Part shown: positions 15,912 to 23,437 of the stretch, one piece after another
How the letters are laid out: the number at the start of each line of letters is the position of its first letter
Position numbering within the stretch: the stretch's first letter is position 1
Assembly: GCA_964491515.1 (NCBI GenBank)
Contig: CAZBGQ010000022.1
Location: 1 to 29,991, forward strand
DNA from: CAZBGQ01 sp964491515
GTDB taxonomy: Bacteria > Patescibacteriota > Gracilibacteria > UBA1369 > UBA12473
Direction: 5' to 3'
DNA: 29,991 nt
Notes under the pieces: model-generated
Told to the model about the DNA's origin: nothing
The model's input: only the letters and a program-made list of their open reading frames with translations
The model's database searches: none
Program-made: the position numbers and the translations under genes

Positions 15912-16253
15912 TCAGTTTAGGAAATTCTTTATCAGTCCGATAATAGTCGCACCACCTACGATAATCCCCCAGTGCTCCATACGTATGAAGAAGAAACTAT
16001 GATTATGTTTCATAATCACTTCTTCTCCCGTTTCGGTGTCGATGTATTTTTTTGCTTTTCGAGTGTTTAGCCACTTTCCCAATAAATAGATTTCGATGGC
16101 GGATACTGTTGCTCCTATCGTTGCTAGAAGATCCGAATTTTCCTGATAAAATTGATCGTTCTTTGCGATAAATTCCGAAATGAATTCCACTAACATTAGG
16201 TTCCCCCATAGAATCGCGATTACTAGGAATCCGTAACCAGACCAAAAAATCAT
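15912..16253 (-). CDS. Small hypothetical membrane protein
   Basis: 113 aa with hydrophobic segments at about 3-28, 43-60 and 94-109. The loop between the second and third reads KKYIDTETGEEV and then HSFFFIRMEHWG. This looks like a conserved DxxTGE plus H-S-x-FFI motif, but I cannot attach a function. It starts 5 nt after the valS stop, so it is translated from the valS mRNA. It ends in TGA followed at once by an in-frame TAA. Confidence 0.75.
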   Translation of the reverse strand: MIFWSGYGFLVIAILWGNLMLVEFISEFIAKNDQFYQENSDLLATIGATVSAIEIYLLGKWLNTRKAKKYIDTETGEEVIMKHNHSFFFIRMEHWGIIVGGATIIGLIKNFLN

Positions 16254-16258
16254 GTCGT

Positions 16259-18865
16259 CTATTTTAAGGATTTAACTTGCTCCTTTAGTTTACTTAGCTT
16301 CTCCTCCGTTTCTGTTGCTCGTTTTTTGTCTGCTTCTACTACGGTAGCAGGGGCTCCTTTAAGGTAACCTTTGTTTGATAATTTCCCATTCAAACCTTTT
16401 AGGTAGCCTTCGAGGTTGGTTATTTCCTTTTGGAGACGGGTGCGTTCCTTTTCAGGGTTGATAAGACCTTCCATGGGTAGGTAAAGTTCGATGGGCCCAA
16501 CAAATTGGCCGAGGCTGTTCTCTGGTTTTACGCCTTCTTTGGCTAAGTGGCATTCGCTAAGTCGAGCTAGGGATTTGATTACGTCGATGTTTTCTTTAAG
16601 TGCGGCGGTTAAAGTGTGGCCATAGAGTCGAGCTTCGATTTTCTGTGCTGGTTCAACTTTGGACTCTGCGCGCATTTGTCGGATGGCGGTTACTACGTCG
16701 ATCACTGTGCCCATTTCTCGTTTGGCTGCTGGAAAGTTGTGTTTTGGTTCAGGTGTTGGCCATGCAGACGTGATGAGTTGGCTTTTTTGGTTCATTTTTT
16801 CCCACAGTGCTTCGGTTATGTAAGGCGTGAATGGATGAAGTAGTTTTAGTTGAGTTTTAAGTACGTGAGCTAGGACGGGTCGGTTGGGCTGAACTTTGCT
16901 TATCTCTAGATACCAATCGCAGAATTCACTCCAGAAAAAGTCGTAAATTAAGGTTCCGGCTTCGGAGAGTCGATATTTTAGTAAGGCTTTGTCGGCTTGT
17001 TTGATGACTTCGTTTAAGCGGTGAAGAATCCATTTGTCGGCGCGTGATAAGGTTTTGGGATCAATCTTTGCGTTGAAATCGTCTGCGTCCAATGTCATGA
17101 GGGCGAATCGGGCTCCATTCCAAATCTTATTCACAAAATTGCGGTAGCCGGCGATTTTTTCTTCATAAAGTCTTGTGTCGTTTCCTGGAGATGAACCTAA
17201 TACTAGGCTGAGACGGACTGAATCGGTCCCGAATTTTTCGATCATGTCGAGTGGGTCTATGCCATTATCAAGTGATTTGCTCATTTTGCGGCCTTGTTTG
17301 TCGCGCACTAATCCATGAAGATAGACGGTTTTGAAAGGCACTTCGTCCATTAGGTATGTAGTCATAAGAATCATGCGTGCCACCCAGAAGAATATGATGT
17401 CATATCCGGTTTCTAGAACAGATGTTGAATGGAAGTACTCAAGTTCTTTGGTTTTCTTGGGCCACCCTAGTGTTGAGAATGTCCATAAACCAGAGGAGAA
17501 CCATGTATCAAGCGTGTCGGGGTCTTGTTTGAGCTTCTCATTCTTACATGCAGGGCACTTTTTTGGTGTTTTAATTTCGACAATTCGCTCACCGCATTTG
17601 CAATACCACACGGGAATTCTGTGTCCCCACCAGATTTGGCGAGAAATACACCAGTCGCGTAGATTTTCCATCCAATTAAAATACGTTTTATTGAAGCGGT
17701 CTGGCAGGATTTCGATCTCGCCTTTTTTGACCACGTCGAGTGATCGTTGCTTGAGTGATTTACCTCGGACTTTTTTGTTTACGTCTACAAACCACTGTTC
17801 GGAAACGAGTGGTTCAACTGCCGTTCCACAGCGATAGCAAACAGATAAGTTGTGCACATATTCAGTGTCAATGCTCTCCATGAGTCCGAGCTTTTCTAGG
17901 TGTTTAACCAGTTTTTTGCGGGCTTCTTGTGTGGTGAGTCCCTCGAAATCCGGACCGCCTTTATCTGTTATTTCTCCTTTCTCGTTAATGATTTGAACCA
18001 CATCAAATTTGTATTTTTGAGCAAGTTCAAAATCGATCATACTGTGGGCTGGTGTGATGGTCATGGCTCCACTCCCCATTTCCATGTCTGCGCTTTCGTC
18101 CGCCACGAACTTTGCCTTAATTGGTCCATAGATCCAGGGCACGTCTAGTTCTTTTCCTACCCATTTTTTGTATCGCTTATCTTTAGGGTGAACGATGATC
18201 ATTTTATCGTGAAATTTAGTTTCTGGGCGAGCGGTTCCTATGGTGACCGGTCCGTATTTAATGTAGTAAAAATTGGTTTTTTCTTCGCGGTATTCAAGTT
18301 CATCGTCAGCTAACGTTGAGCTACAACGAGTGCACCAGTTGACAATGCGATGTCCTCGGTAAATTAAGCCATCGTCGTACATGGTTTTAAAAGCGGTGCG
18401 TACGGCCAGTGATAGTTGGTCGTCCATGGTGTAACGTTCGCGCGTCCAGTCTACGCTGGATCCCATCTTTCGGATTTGATTGCGGATGGTGTCTTGTGAG
18501 TCGGTTACGTATTTTTTAACTCTCGATAGGAATTTTGCACGTCCGAGACTGTGGCGGGATTCTCCTTCTTGGGCAATGATTTTTTCAACTTTATTTTGTG
18601 TGGCAATGGCTGCGTGATCGGTTCCGGGTAACCATAATGTTGGCTCCCCCATCATGCGATGGTGTCGGATCATGATGTCTTCGATTGCCAACATGGCGGC
18701 ATGACCAATATGAAGTTGTCCGGTTGCATTGGGTGGTGGAATAGCAATGGTGAATGGTTTTTTCTTTTTATCAATTTTTGGCGAAAAGGCTCCGCTTGTT
18801 TCCCACTGCTTGTACAAGCGATCTTCGTAGTCTTTGGCATTGTAGGCTTTGGGGAGTTCGGACAT
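16259..18865 (-). CDS. valS: Valyl-tRNA synthetase
   Basis: 868 aa, the normal length. Class I synthetase with HIGH at 52-55 (PPPNATGQLHIGH) and KMSKS near residue 525-531 (GRKMSKSLDNGIDP). The editing domain carries GTARPETKFHDK. Two Cys-rich zinc-type sites are visible, CYRCGTAVEP and the YCKCG...CPACK pair. The C-terminal 60 residues form the charged coiled-coil arm typical of ValRS. It begins an operon with two small membrane protein genes. There is no T-box or long leader: an extended -10 at 18888-18896 gives a leader of about 15 nt. CTAAT, a weak form of the motif, lies 10 nt before the ATG. Confidence 0.97.
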   Translation of the reverse strand: MSELPKAYNAKDYEDRLYKQWETSGAFSPKIDKKKKPFTIAIPPPNATGQLHIGHAAMLAIEDIMIRHHRMMGEPTLWLPGTDHAAIATQNKVEKIIAQEGESRHSLGRAKFLSRVKKYVTDSQDTIRNQIRKMGSSVDWTRERYTMDDQLSLAVRTAFKTMYDDGLIYRGHRIVNWCTRCSSTLADDELEYREEKTNFYYIKYGPVTIGTARPETKFHDKMIIVHPKDKRYKKWVGKELDVPWIYGPIKAKFVADESADMEMGSGAMTITPAHSMIDFELAQKYKFDVVQIINEKGEITDKGGPDFEGLTTQEARKKLVKHLEKLGLMESIDTEYVHNLSVCYRCGTAVEPLVSEQWFVDVNKKVRGKSLKQRSLDVVKKGEIEILPDRFNKTYFNWMENLRDWCISRQIWWGHRIPVWYCKCGERIVEIKTPKKCPACKNEKLKQDPDTLDTWFSSGLWTFSTLGWPKKTKELEYFHSTSVLETGYDIIFFWVARMILMTTYLMDEVPFKTVYLHGLVRDKQGRKMSKSLDNGIDPLDMIEKFGTDSVRLSLVLGSSPGNDTRLYEEKIAGYRNFVNKIWNGARFALMTLDADDFNAKIDPKTLSRADKWILHRLNEVIKQADKALLKYRLSEAGTLIYDFFWSEFCDWYLEISKVQPNRPVLAHVLKTQLKLLHPFTPYITEALWEKMNQKSQLITSAWPTPEPKHNFPAAKREMGTVIDVVTAIRQMRAESKVEPAQKIEARLYGHTLTAALKENIDVIKSLARLSECHLAKEGVKPENSLGQFVGPIELYLPMEGLINPEKERTRLQKEITNLEGYLKGLNGKLSNKGYLKGAPATVVEADKKRATETEEKLSKLKEQVKSLK

Positions 18866-18887
18866 TTTTGCTTGGATTAGTGAGCTT

Positions 18888-18896
18888 GTTATACCA
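18888..18896 (-). promoter_or_regulatory. Extended -10 promoter of valS
   Basis: TGGTATAAC on the minus strand, 22 nt before the valS ATG. No clear -35. It diverges from the promoter at 18906-18934 and lies in the same short intergenic region. Confidence 0.5.
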
Positions 18897-18905
18897 TACT
18901 AGGGC

Positions 18906-18934
18906 TGGACCATTCTAGATAAAATCTGTATAAT
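18906..18934 (+). promoter_or_regulatory. Promoter of the 18950-19477 gene
   Basis: TGGACC (18906-18911), 17-nt spacer, TATAAT (18929-18934) with an upstream TG (CTGTATAAT). The predicted start near 18941 leaves only about 9 nt before the first ATG. Confidence 0.6.
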
Positions 18935-18949
18935 TATAAGATTTAAGCC

Positions 18950-19477
18950 ATGCAAATGCCATCTGATTCAAATAGAGCACCTGTAGCTCCAAAAATTTCT
19001 CATTCTGAGAAAGTTGATCGTCATGAAGCTGAGTCTGAGGATGTAGATTTGGGTGTGGACATTGATACTTCCGGTGTTTTGGAGGGAGTTGATGGAGCTG
19101 AGGACGGCGCTGAGGCCATGGGGAATGTTTCTGAGGCTAAGGAAAATCTTGGTGAACATCGGCAAGCTACTGGAGGTAAATTTCAGCAGTTTCAACAGCA
19201 AATGACTGATGAGGAGGCGGAAGAACTCAAGAAAAAGCTCCTACAGTCCCCTCCTACAAGTCGTATGATGGTTAAGGAGGTTCGCAAAAAAATTCATCAT
19301 GAAATTTTAGAGCTTCAAAAGACTGCTCGAGAAGCCAAGTCTAATGGGGCTTATCGTGATCTCACTGCTTCTGTCGCTAAAATTCGAGAATTGCGTGGAA
19401 TTCTGGGCAAAATGTTTCATGCAACCGCAGAAGCCATTAAGAATGTTTGGCTTAAGGTGGTTTACGGAATTGTCTAA
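18950..19477 (+). CDS. Hypothetical acidic/helical protein
   Basis: 175 aa, not recognised. Residues about 18-70 are strongly acidic and Gly-rich with no predicted structure (AESEDVDLGVDIDTSG). Residues 75-100 are Gln- and Glu-rich. Residues 105-150 form a basic amphipathic helical region (VKEVRKKIHHEILELQ), and the C-terminal 20 residues are hydrophobic. There is no signal peptide. A good promoter lies directly upstream. A second in-frame ATG two codons later could also be used. It is convergent with the 19488-19925 gene, with 10 nt between stops and no visible terminator. Confidence 0.75.
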   Translation: MQMPSDSNRAPVAPKISHSEKVDRHEAESEDVDLGVDIDTSGVLEGVDGAEDGAEAMGNVSEAKENLGEHRQATGGKFQQFQQQMTDEEAEELKKKLLQSPPTSRMMVKEVRKKIHHEILELQKTAREAKSNGAYRDLTASVAKIRELRGILGKMFHATAEAIKNVWLKVVYGIV

Positions 19478-19487
19478 ATTGAGGACA

Positions 19488-19925
19488 TTAGAGGTCTTCA
19501 GTTTCAATGCCGGCTTCTTGAAGTCGTTTACGTGTTCTTCTTACGCAGGTTTTGCAGGCGTGTAGGCATGGAATTGGTGTTTTTGAGTTTTCCTTAGCTG
19601 TCTGGGTTGGGTCTAGGCTGCCTTTTTCTATTGCGTCCCAAGCAGTTGTTGAGTCACCACTTTTTACCTGGAAGGTCCGAGGGCAGTGTTGTACCATGAA
19701 CTGACAAAAATTTGCTCGAATACCTTGAATAGCTGCCCGATAGGTCTGTCGACTTCTTTCTGTAATGACTCTTGGATTGAGTCCCCCTCCCTCCATTTCC
19801 TTTTGACTTCTTGAATATCGGATGTATTCGTCTAGCGCGGCATCAGTTATCGTGGTGGTAAGTTTGGCAAACCTTTCCAACGAGGAAAGTCTTCCAATTC
19901 GGTTATGGCGACTGAATGTAAACAT
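19488..19925 (-). CDS. Hypothetical cysteine-containing basic protein divergent from nadA
   Basis: 145 aa, not recognised. Five cysteines: C74 and C81 (NFCQFMVQHC), then C120, C124 and C127 in PCLHACKTCVRR. This grouping could bind zinc or an iron-sulfur cluster. The ends are basic, and the middle helix is rich in Arg and Ser. There is no signal peptide. The gene diverges from nadA within 100 nt and has a TTGACA-type promoter and a TTAAC 8 nt before the ATG, which supports it being real. Whether it relates to NadA, itself an iron-sulfur enzyme, is unknown. Confidence 0.6.
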   Translation of the reverse strand: MFTFSRHNRIGRLSSLERFAKLTTTITDAALDEYIRYSRSQKEMEGGGLNPRVITERSRQTYRAAIQGIRANFCQFMVQHCPRTFQVKSGDSTTAWDAIEKGSLDPTQTAKENSKTPIPCLHACKTCVRRTRKRLQEAGIETEDL

Positions 19926-19933
19926 ATGTGTTA

Positions 19934-19938
19934 GTTAA
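19934..19938 (-). promoter_or_regulatory. TTAAC motif upstream of the 19488-19925 gene start
   Basis: GACCTTAAC on the minus strand, ending 8 nt before the ATG. The same nine bases occur before purC. Confidence 0.4.
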
Positions 19939-19942
19939 GGTC

Positions 19943-19972
19943 TCAGTATGAGCTTTAATATTTTTTTGTCAA
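19943..19972 (-). promoter_or_regulatory. Promoter of the 19488-19925 gene
   Basis: Perfect TTGACA (19967-19972), 18-nt AT-rich spacer, TACTGA (19943-19948) on the minus strand. The predicted leader is about 10 nt. Confidence 0.5.
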
Positions 19973-19976
19973 TGCC

Positions 19977-20005
19977 TTGGGGGGATTTGTGGTTTCTGCT
20001 ATTCT
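19977..20005 (+). promoter_or_regulatory. Promoter of nadA-nadC
   Basis: TTGGGG (19977-19982), 17-nt spacer, TATTCT (20000-20005) with an extended TG (TGCTATTCT). The predicted start near 20012 gives a leader of about 14 nt and argues against any nadA start codon further upstream. Confidence 0.5.
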
Positions 20006-20013
20006 TAGCGTCC

Positions 20014-20018
20014 TTAAC
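20014..20018 (+). promoter_or_regulatory. TTAAC motif upstream of nadA start
   Basis: CCTTAAC; TTAAC ends 7 nt before the chosen nadA ATG at 20026. It supports that start over the upstream ATG at 19948. Confidence 0.45.
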
Positions 20019-20025
20019 TTATCTT

Positions 20026-20994
20026 ATGGCTTCATTGGTTGATCAGATTAAGCAACTCAAGCACGAAAAAAATGCACTTATCTTGGTGCATAATTATCAA
20101 CGTCCAGAGATTTTTGATGTGGCTGACTTTATTGGAGATTCGCTTAGTTTGTGTCAGCAGGCACGGGATACAGATGCGGATATGATTGTTTTTTCTGGTG
20201 TTTATTTTATGGCAGAAAGTGCTGCTATTCTTAACCCAGATAAGAAAGTAGTTATTCCTGATACTGAATCAGGTTGTGCTATGTCCGATATGATCACTGC
20301 GCAGGGGCTGCGAGATCTTAAACTTCAGTACCCGGGTGTTCCTGTTGTGACATATGTAAATTCAACCGCTGAAGTTAAGGCTGAGTCTGATATTTGTTGT
20401 ACTTCTTCTAATGCGGTGGATGTTGTGGCTTCGCTTCCTGAAAAACGTATTATTATGGCTCCTGATCGCAACTTAGCAGCGTATGTGGCTAAACAGTTAC
20501 CTGGTAAGGATATTTTGGCCTGGAATGGTTATTGCCCTATTCATGAGCGCCTTACGCTTGATTATGTTCGGCAGTCTCGACGTGCGCATCCAGAGGCTAG
20601 GCTCATTGCTCATCCAGAATGTCCTGAAGATGTGATTGAAGCGGCTGATTATTGTTGTAGTACAAGTAAGATGATTGAAGTTTGTACAAATGATCCTGCT
20701 GAGGAGTTTGTGCTTATGACGGAGTGTGGCATGCTGAATCGTCTGAAAAAAGCTCTCCCACACAAGAAGTTTTATACTTTGTGTAGTCTTTGTTTTGATA
20801 TGAAGAAAAATACGCTCGAGAAAATTTATGAATCATTACGTGATGAGACCCATGAAGTAGTGGTTCCTGAGGAGATACGTGTTCCTGCGTATGAGGCGTT
20901 TTCTCGTATGTTTGAGGTTCCGCTGTCTTCTTCTAGGGGGCATGGACGAGTGATATCAACAAAGCATCCTTCTAAATTTACTATCCTTTCTTAG
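20026..20994 (+). CDS. nadA: Quinolinate synthase (4Fe-4S)
   Basis: 322 aa. Condenses iminoaspartate with dihydroxyacetone phosphate to form quinolinate, using a 4Fe-4S cluster. The three cluster cysteines expected for the family are visible: C84 in SGCAMSD, C170 in NGYCPIHE and C256 in SLCFDMKKNTL. The N-terminal LVHNYQRPEI and DFIGDSL motifs fit the short NadA type. The frame opens at 19948, but that would add a hydrophobic N-terminus not seen in the family and would sit across the promoter. I therefore start at 20026. The next gene, nadC, begins at the very next base. No nadB is in the window, so the source of iminoaspartate is not shown. Confidence 0.95.
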   Translation: MASLVDQIKQLKHEKNALILVHNYQRPEIFDVADFIGDSLSLCQQARDTDADMIVFSGVYFMAESAAILNPDKKVVIPDTESGCAMSDMITAQGLRDLKLQYPGVPVVTYVNSTAEVKAESDICCTSSNAVDVVASLPEKRIIMAPDRNLAAYVAKQLPGKDILAWNGYCPIHERLTLDYVRQSRRAHPEARLIAHPECPEDVIEAADYCCSTSKMIEVCTNDPAEEFVLMTECGMLNRLKKALPHKKFYTLCSLCFDMKKNTLEKIYESLRDETHEVVVPEEIRVPAYEAFSRMFEVPLSSSRGHGRVISTKHPSKFTILS

Positions 20995-21888
20995 ATGGAA
21001 ACTTTTCCCTATGATCGATCGGCGTTGCTTACACTTGATGATTCTGAATATGTATTGGATTTGGAGCGATTTGTTGGCAGTGCTTATGATTCAGATACGG
21101 CCGATGGGGATGTAACCACTGAGGCGTTGAGCCTGAGAGAGTTTATAGAGACTCGTTTGATCGCAAAAAGTGATGGCGTTTTTTGTGGGGTTCTTGAAAT
21201 GGAGTGGCTGTTGAAGAGAGTGGCTCCCTCGGTTCAGTGGAAACTGCATGTGTCAGAGGGGGCATTATTTATGAATGGTGATTTATTGGTTGAGTTTGAG
21301 GGGAATTCTGATGAGTTGCTTAAGGTTGAGCGAACACTCTTGAATGTGCTTCAGCGTTTATGTGGAATTTCAACTATGACGGCCGATTTAGTGGTTGCCG
21401 CTGATCCCTGTCGTGTGGCTGCTACCCGTAAGACTCTTTATGGACGATTGGACAAGAGAGCTGTTGCGGTTGGGGGTGGACTCACTCATCGTTTAAACTT
21501 AGGTGATGCTCCTATGTTTAAAGACACTCATTTTGATGGAGTTGATCGTTCCTGGGAGCGGATTGTCGAGGCGTTGACTACTTTATCTTCGGATCTGCCT
21601 TTTGTTACTATTGAGGTGCGTAAAATTGATCGGTTATCTGAACTGATTGGCCGGATTCCTTCTGGTATGCCGTGGCCTATTTTTTTGTTGCTAGATAATT
21701 TCGCTCCTGCGGATTTGCAGGAAGCACTTCAGACTATTGATCGCCCTTTAAATGTCTTTTTTGAGGCTTCTGGGGGTATCAGTGCTGATACCGTTTCTGC
21801 TTATTCAAAAACAGGAGTAGAAGTCCTCTCTGTGGGGGCATTGACGCATACCGTTCAGCCTGCGGATTTGTCTATGGTTTGGGGCTAA
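20995..21888 (+). CDS. nadC: Nicotinate-nucleotide pyrophosphorylase (quinolinate phosphoribosyltransferase)
   Basis: 297 aa, normal length. Turns quinolinate and PRPP into nicotinate mononucleotide. Key basic residues are kept: R145 and K146 in ATRKT, H165 and R166 in GGGLTHR, and K176 in MFKDTH. LLNVLQRLCGISTMT is the usual helix. Two changes stand out. The common KT-x-PG-x-R loop after the active-site Lys reads KTLYGRLDK and is about two residues shorter, and the usual KDNH or KENH reads KDTH. The catalytic set is otherwise intact, so it is probably active. It begins directly after the nadA TAG with no gap, so translational coupling is likely. Its stop overlaps that of the HIT gene by 4 bp. 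Confidence 0.94.
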   Translation: METFPYDRSALLTLDDSEYVLDLERFVGSAYDSDTADGDVTTEALSLREFIETRLIAKSDGVFCGVLEMEWLLKRVAPSVQWKLHVSEGALFMNGDLLVEFEGNSDELLKVERTLLNVLQRLCGISTMTADLVVAADPCRVAATRKTLYGRLDKRAVAVGGGLTHRLNLGDAPMFKDTHFDGVDRSWERIVEALTTLSSDLPFVTIEVRKIDRLSELIGRIPSGMPWPIFLLLDNFAPADLQEALQTIDRPLNVFFEASGGISADTVSAYSKTGVEVLSVGALTHTVQPADLSMVWG

Positions 21889-22199
21889 TCTCCTAATAAA
21901 TGCATGTGTACGTGCATGACTTCTTGGCCTCCGTGGACGCCGACGTTGTATTGGAGTTTATATCCTTTTAGTCCTTGTTTTTTTGCCACGTCACGAGCAA
22001 TTCGTGTCATATGCCCTATTATGTTTTCGTCTCCATCTTCAAGATCCATAATGGTGGCTATGTGTTTGTGTGGAACTATGAGTAGGTGGACTCGTGCTTT
22101 TGGTTGAATATCATGAAAAACGACGCATACGTCGTCTTTGTGCTCTTGTTGGCTTGGTATATCGCCCTTGCTAATTTTGCAGAAAAGACAGTCGTTCAT
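21885..22199 (-). CDS. HIT-family nucleotide hydrolase/transferase (HinT-like)
   Basis: 104 aa, normal length for the HinT branch. The histidine triad HVHMHLL lies at 96-102, with the upstream LLIVPHKHI (39-47) and the N-terminal DCLFCKI that begins most HinT proteins. Such proteins hydrolyse nucleoside phosphoramidates and AMP-lysine-type adducts. It follows the sigma4/HARE gene by 9 nt and is co-transcribed with it. No TTAAC-like motif or Shine-Dalgarno sequence precedes it, so it probably relies on coupling. Confidence 0.94.
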   Translation of the reverse strand: MNDCLFCKISKGDIPSQQEHKDDVCVVFHDIQPKARVHLLIVPHKHIATIMDLEDGDENIIGHMTRIARDVAKKQGLKGYKLQYNVGVHGGQEVMHVHMHLLGD

Positions 22200-22208
22200 G
22201 CCCTGATT

Positions 22209-23276
22209 CTACGCCGCTTTCTTGGAAAGGTCTAGAGAGTAGGTGGCACGTCCGACACGTACAAAATGAGCATTTTTCTGAAGATTCAGAGAGATGGTTC
22301 CTTTTTTAACTTGTCGTTGCTTGAGTACCCCTGATGTGATGTCTTTCTTGGTGAGTGGGCTTTTCTTGGCAAGTAGATCTTCGATGATCTCTGATACTGT
22401 TCCACTCTTGTATCCCCATTCTTTGAGGGCATAAAGTCCTCGTCCAACTAGAACAAAGTGTTCGTATCGAATGAGTTCATTGTGAACCGCTTGAACGGTT
22501 ACTGATTTTTTATCAAATTTTGCGGCTACGATAGCAGTGGCAATGTCATTGAAATGCATTGGTTTTTCTGTCTTCTTGAGAACAATGTAGGCTTTATCTC
22601 GGATGCTTTTTGGATTCACATGACGCCAAGTCATGAGTCCGTATCCACCTTCAACTTTTTTGATTCGTTTGTCTGTAGATAGTGCAGAAAGAATGAACTC
22701 TGGGGTGAGAGTTTTGTCTTCGTTGGCAAACTTGAGTGCCAATTCGGAAAGTAGTGTTGCTTCTTTTGTTACGTCTTCTCGCTTTTTAAGTGTCTTTACA
22801 GCGGCCTCGGAGGCTGCCTCGACTTCCTTTTTGTTGATGTTTTTCAAACTATAAAAGGGGAAAATTCGGTCGCTTTTGGTGACCTTATTTAGTTCTGGGT
22901 GAATAGTGAGGGTAAGCTTTACAATAGATGCGTCTTCTTCTTGAGCTCCTGTATAGGCGCTAAGAATTGCTGCTACAAGCTTAGATTCAGTTAGGACTCC
23001 CCCATTCTTATTAAGAATTTGAAGGGCTAAGTCTGAGATGAGGCTAAGTTTTGTATTAGGCGCTGTGCGTCGAAGTTTGGCGAGAGCAATCTTTTCGATT
23101 TGTCGGATGCGTTCTCTTGTTACGCTAAATTTTTGCCCAATTTTCTCGAGCGTCCATCGTGATTTATTGTCGAGCGCGAATCGCTTCACAACAACCTCCT
23201 TTTCCTTTGTCGTCAAGACGAGGAATAGATCTTCTAGTACTGCGGGAAGGTCTGCGACTGGGTCTTGGCTGGACAT
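22209..23276 (-). CDS. Sigma-70 region 4-like protein fused to HARE-HTH and winged-helix domains
   Basis: 355 aa. Residues about 10-70 match sigma-70 region 4 (LTTKEKEVVVKRFAL, then the helix-turn-helix TLEKIGQKFSVTRERIRQIEKIALAKLRR). Sigma regions 2 and 3 are missing, so it cannot act as a full sigma factor. Residues 80-150 look like a winged helix. Residues about 224-285 (IRDKAYIVLKKTEKPMHFNDIATAI and VHNELIRYEHFVLVGRGLYAL) match the HARE-HTH domain known from RpoE/delta of Firmicutes. Another winged-helix-like unit follows to residue 350. It is probably a transcription factor that touches RNA polymerase or the -35 region. It has two candidate promoters, and CTAAC lies 9 nt before the ATG. 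Confidence 0.88.
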   Translation of the reverse strand: MSSQDPVADLPAVLEDLFLVLTTKEKEVVVKRFALDNKSRWTLEKIGQKFSVTRERIRQIEKIALAKLRRTAPNTKLSLISDLALQILNKNGGVLTESKLVAAILSAYTGAQEEDASIVKLTLTIHPELNKVTKSDRIFPFYSLKNINKKEVEAASEAAVKTLKKREDVTKEATLLSELALKFANEDKTLTPEFILSALSTDKRIKKVEGGYGLMTWRHVNPKSIRDKAYIVLKKTEKPMHFNDIATAIVAAKFDKKSVTVQAVHNELIRYEHFVLVGRGLYALKEWGYKSGTVSEIIEDLLAKKSPLTKKDITSGVLKQRQVKKGTISLNLQKNAHFVRVGRATYSLDLSKKAA

Positions 23277-23315
23277 ATCGATTGAGTTAGTTGATAATTC
23301 AGGAGGCAGGTCAGT

Positions 23316-23344
23316 AATTTAATCTAAGTTTCTTACTTTGTCAA
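23316..23344 (-). promoter_or_regulatory. Proximal promoter of the sigma4/HARE gene
   Basis: Perfect TTGACA (23339-23344), 17-nt spacer, TAAATT (23316-23321) on the minus strand. The predicted leader is about 33 nt. Confidence 0.65.
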
Positions 23345-23385
23345 ATAAAAATATTTAGAGTGAACCGTCAAATGAAGGGATGAAT

Positions 23386-23413
23386 TCTATACCCAAGGTT
23401 AACCCTTTGTCAA
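23386..23413 (-). promoter_or_regulatory. Distal promoter of the sigma4/HARE gene
   Basis: Perfect TTGACA (23408-23413), 16-nt spacer, TATAGA (23386-23391) on the minus strand, between the tRNA 3' end and the proximal promoter. The -35 sits in the centre of the inverted repeat at 23399-23420. Confidence 0.55.
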
Positions 23414-23420
23414 GGGCTAA
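23399..23420. repeat. 9-bp inverted repeat downstream of tRNA-Leu
   Basis: TTAACCCTT, 4-nt loop, AAGGGCTAA. On the minus strand all nine positions pair if one G-U is allowed. It could end the tRNA transcript (but no T-run follows), or act as an operator over the distal promoter's -35. Confidence 0.6.
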
Positions 23421-23437
23421 TGTTATTTGTTGTTTTA

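Noticed and set aside
19948..20025. N-terminal extension of NadA with a membrane-like helix
   Set aside because: It would be translated from DNA that holds the predicted promoter, is not seen in the family, and the ATG at 20026 has TTAAC at the right distance.
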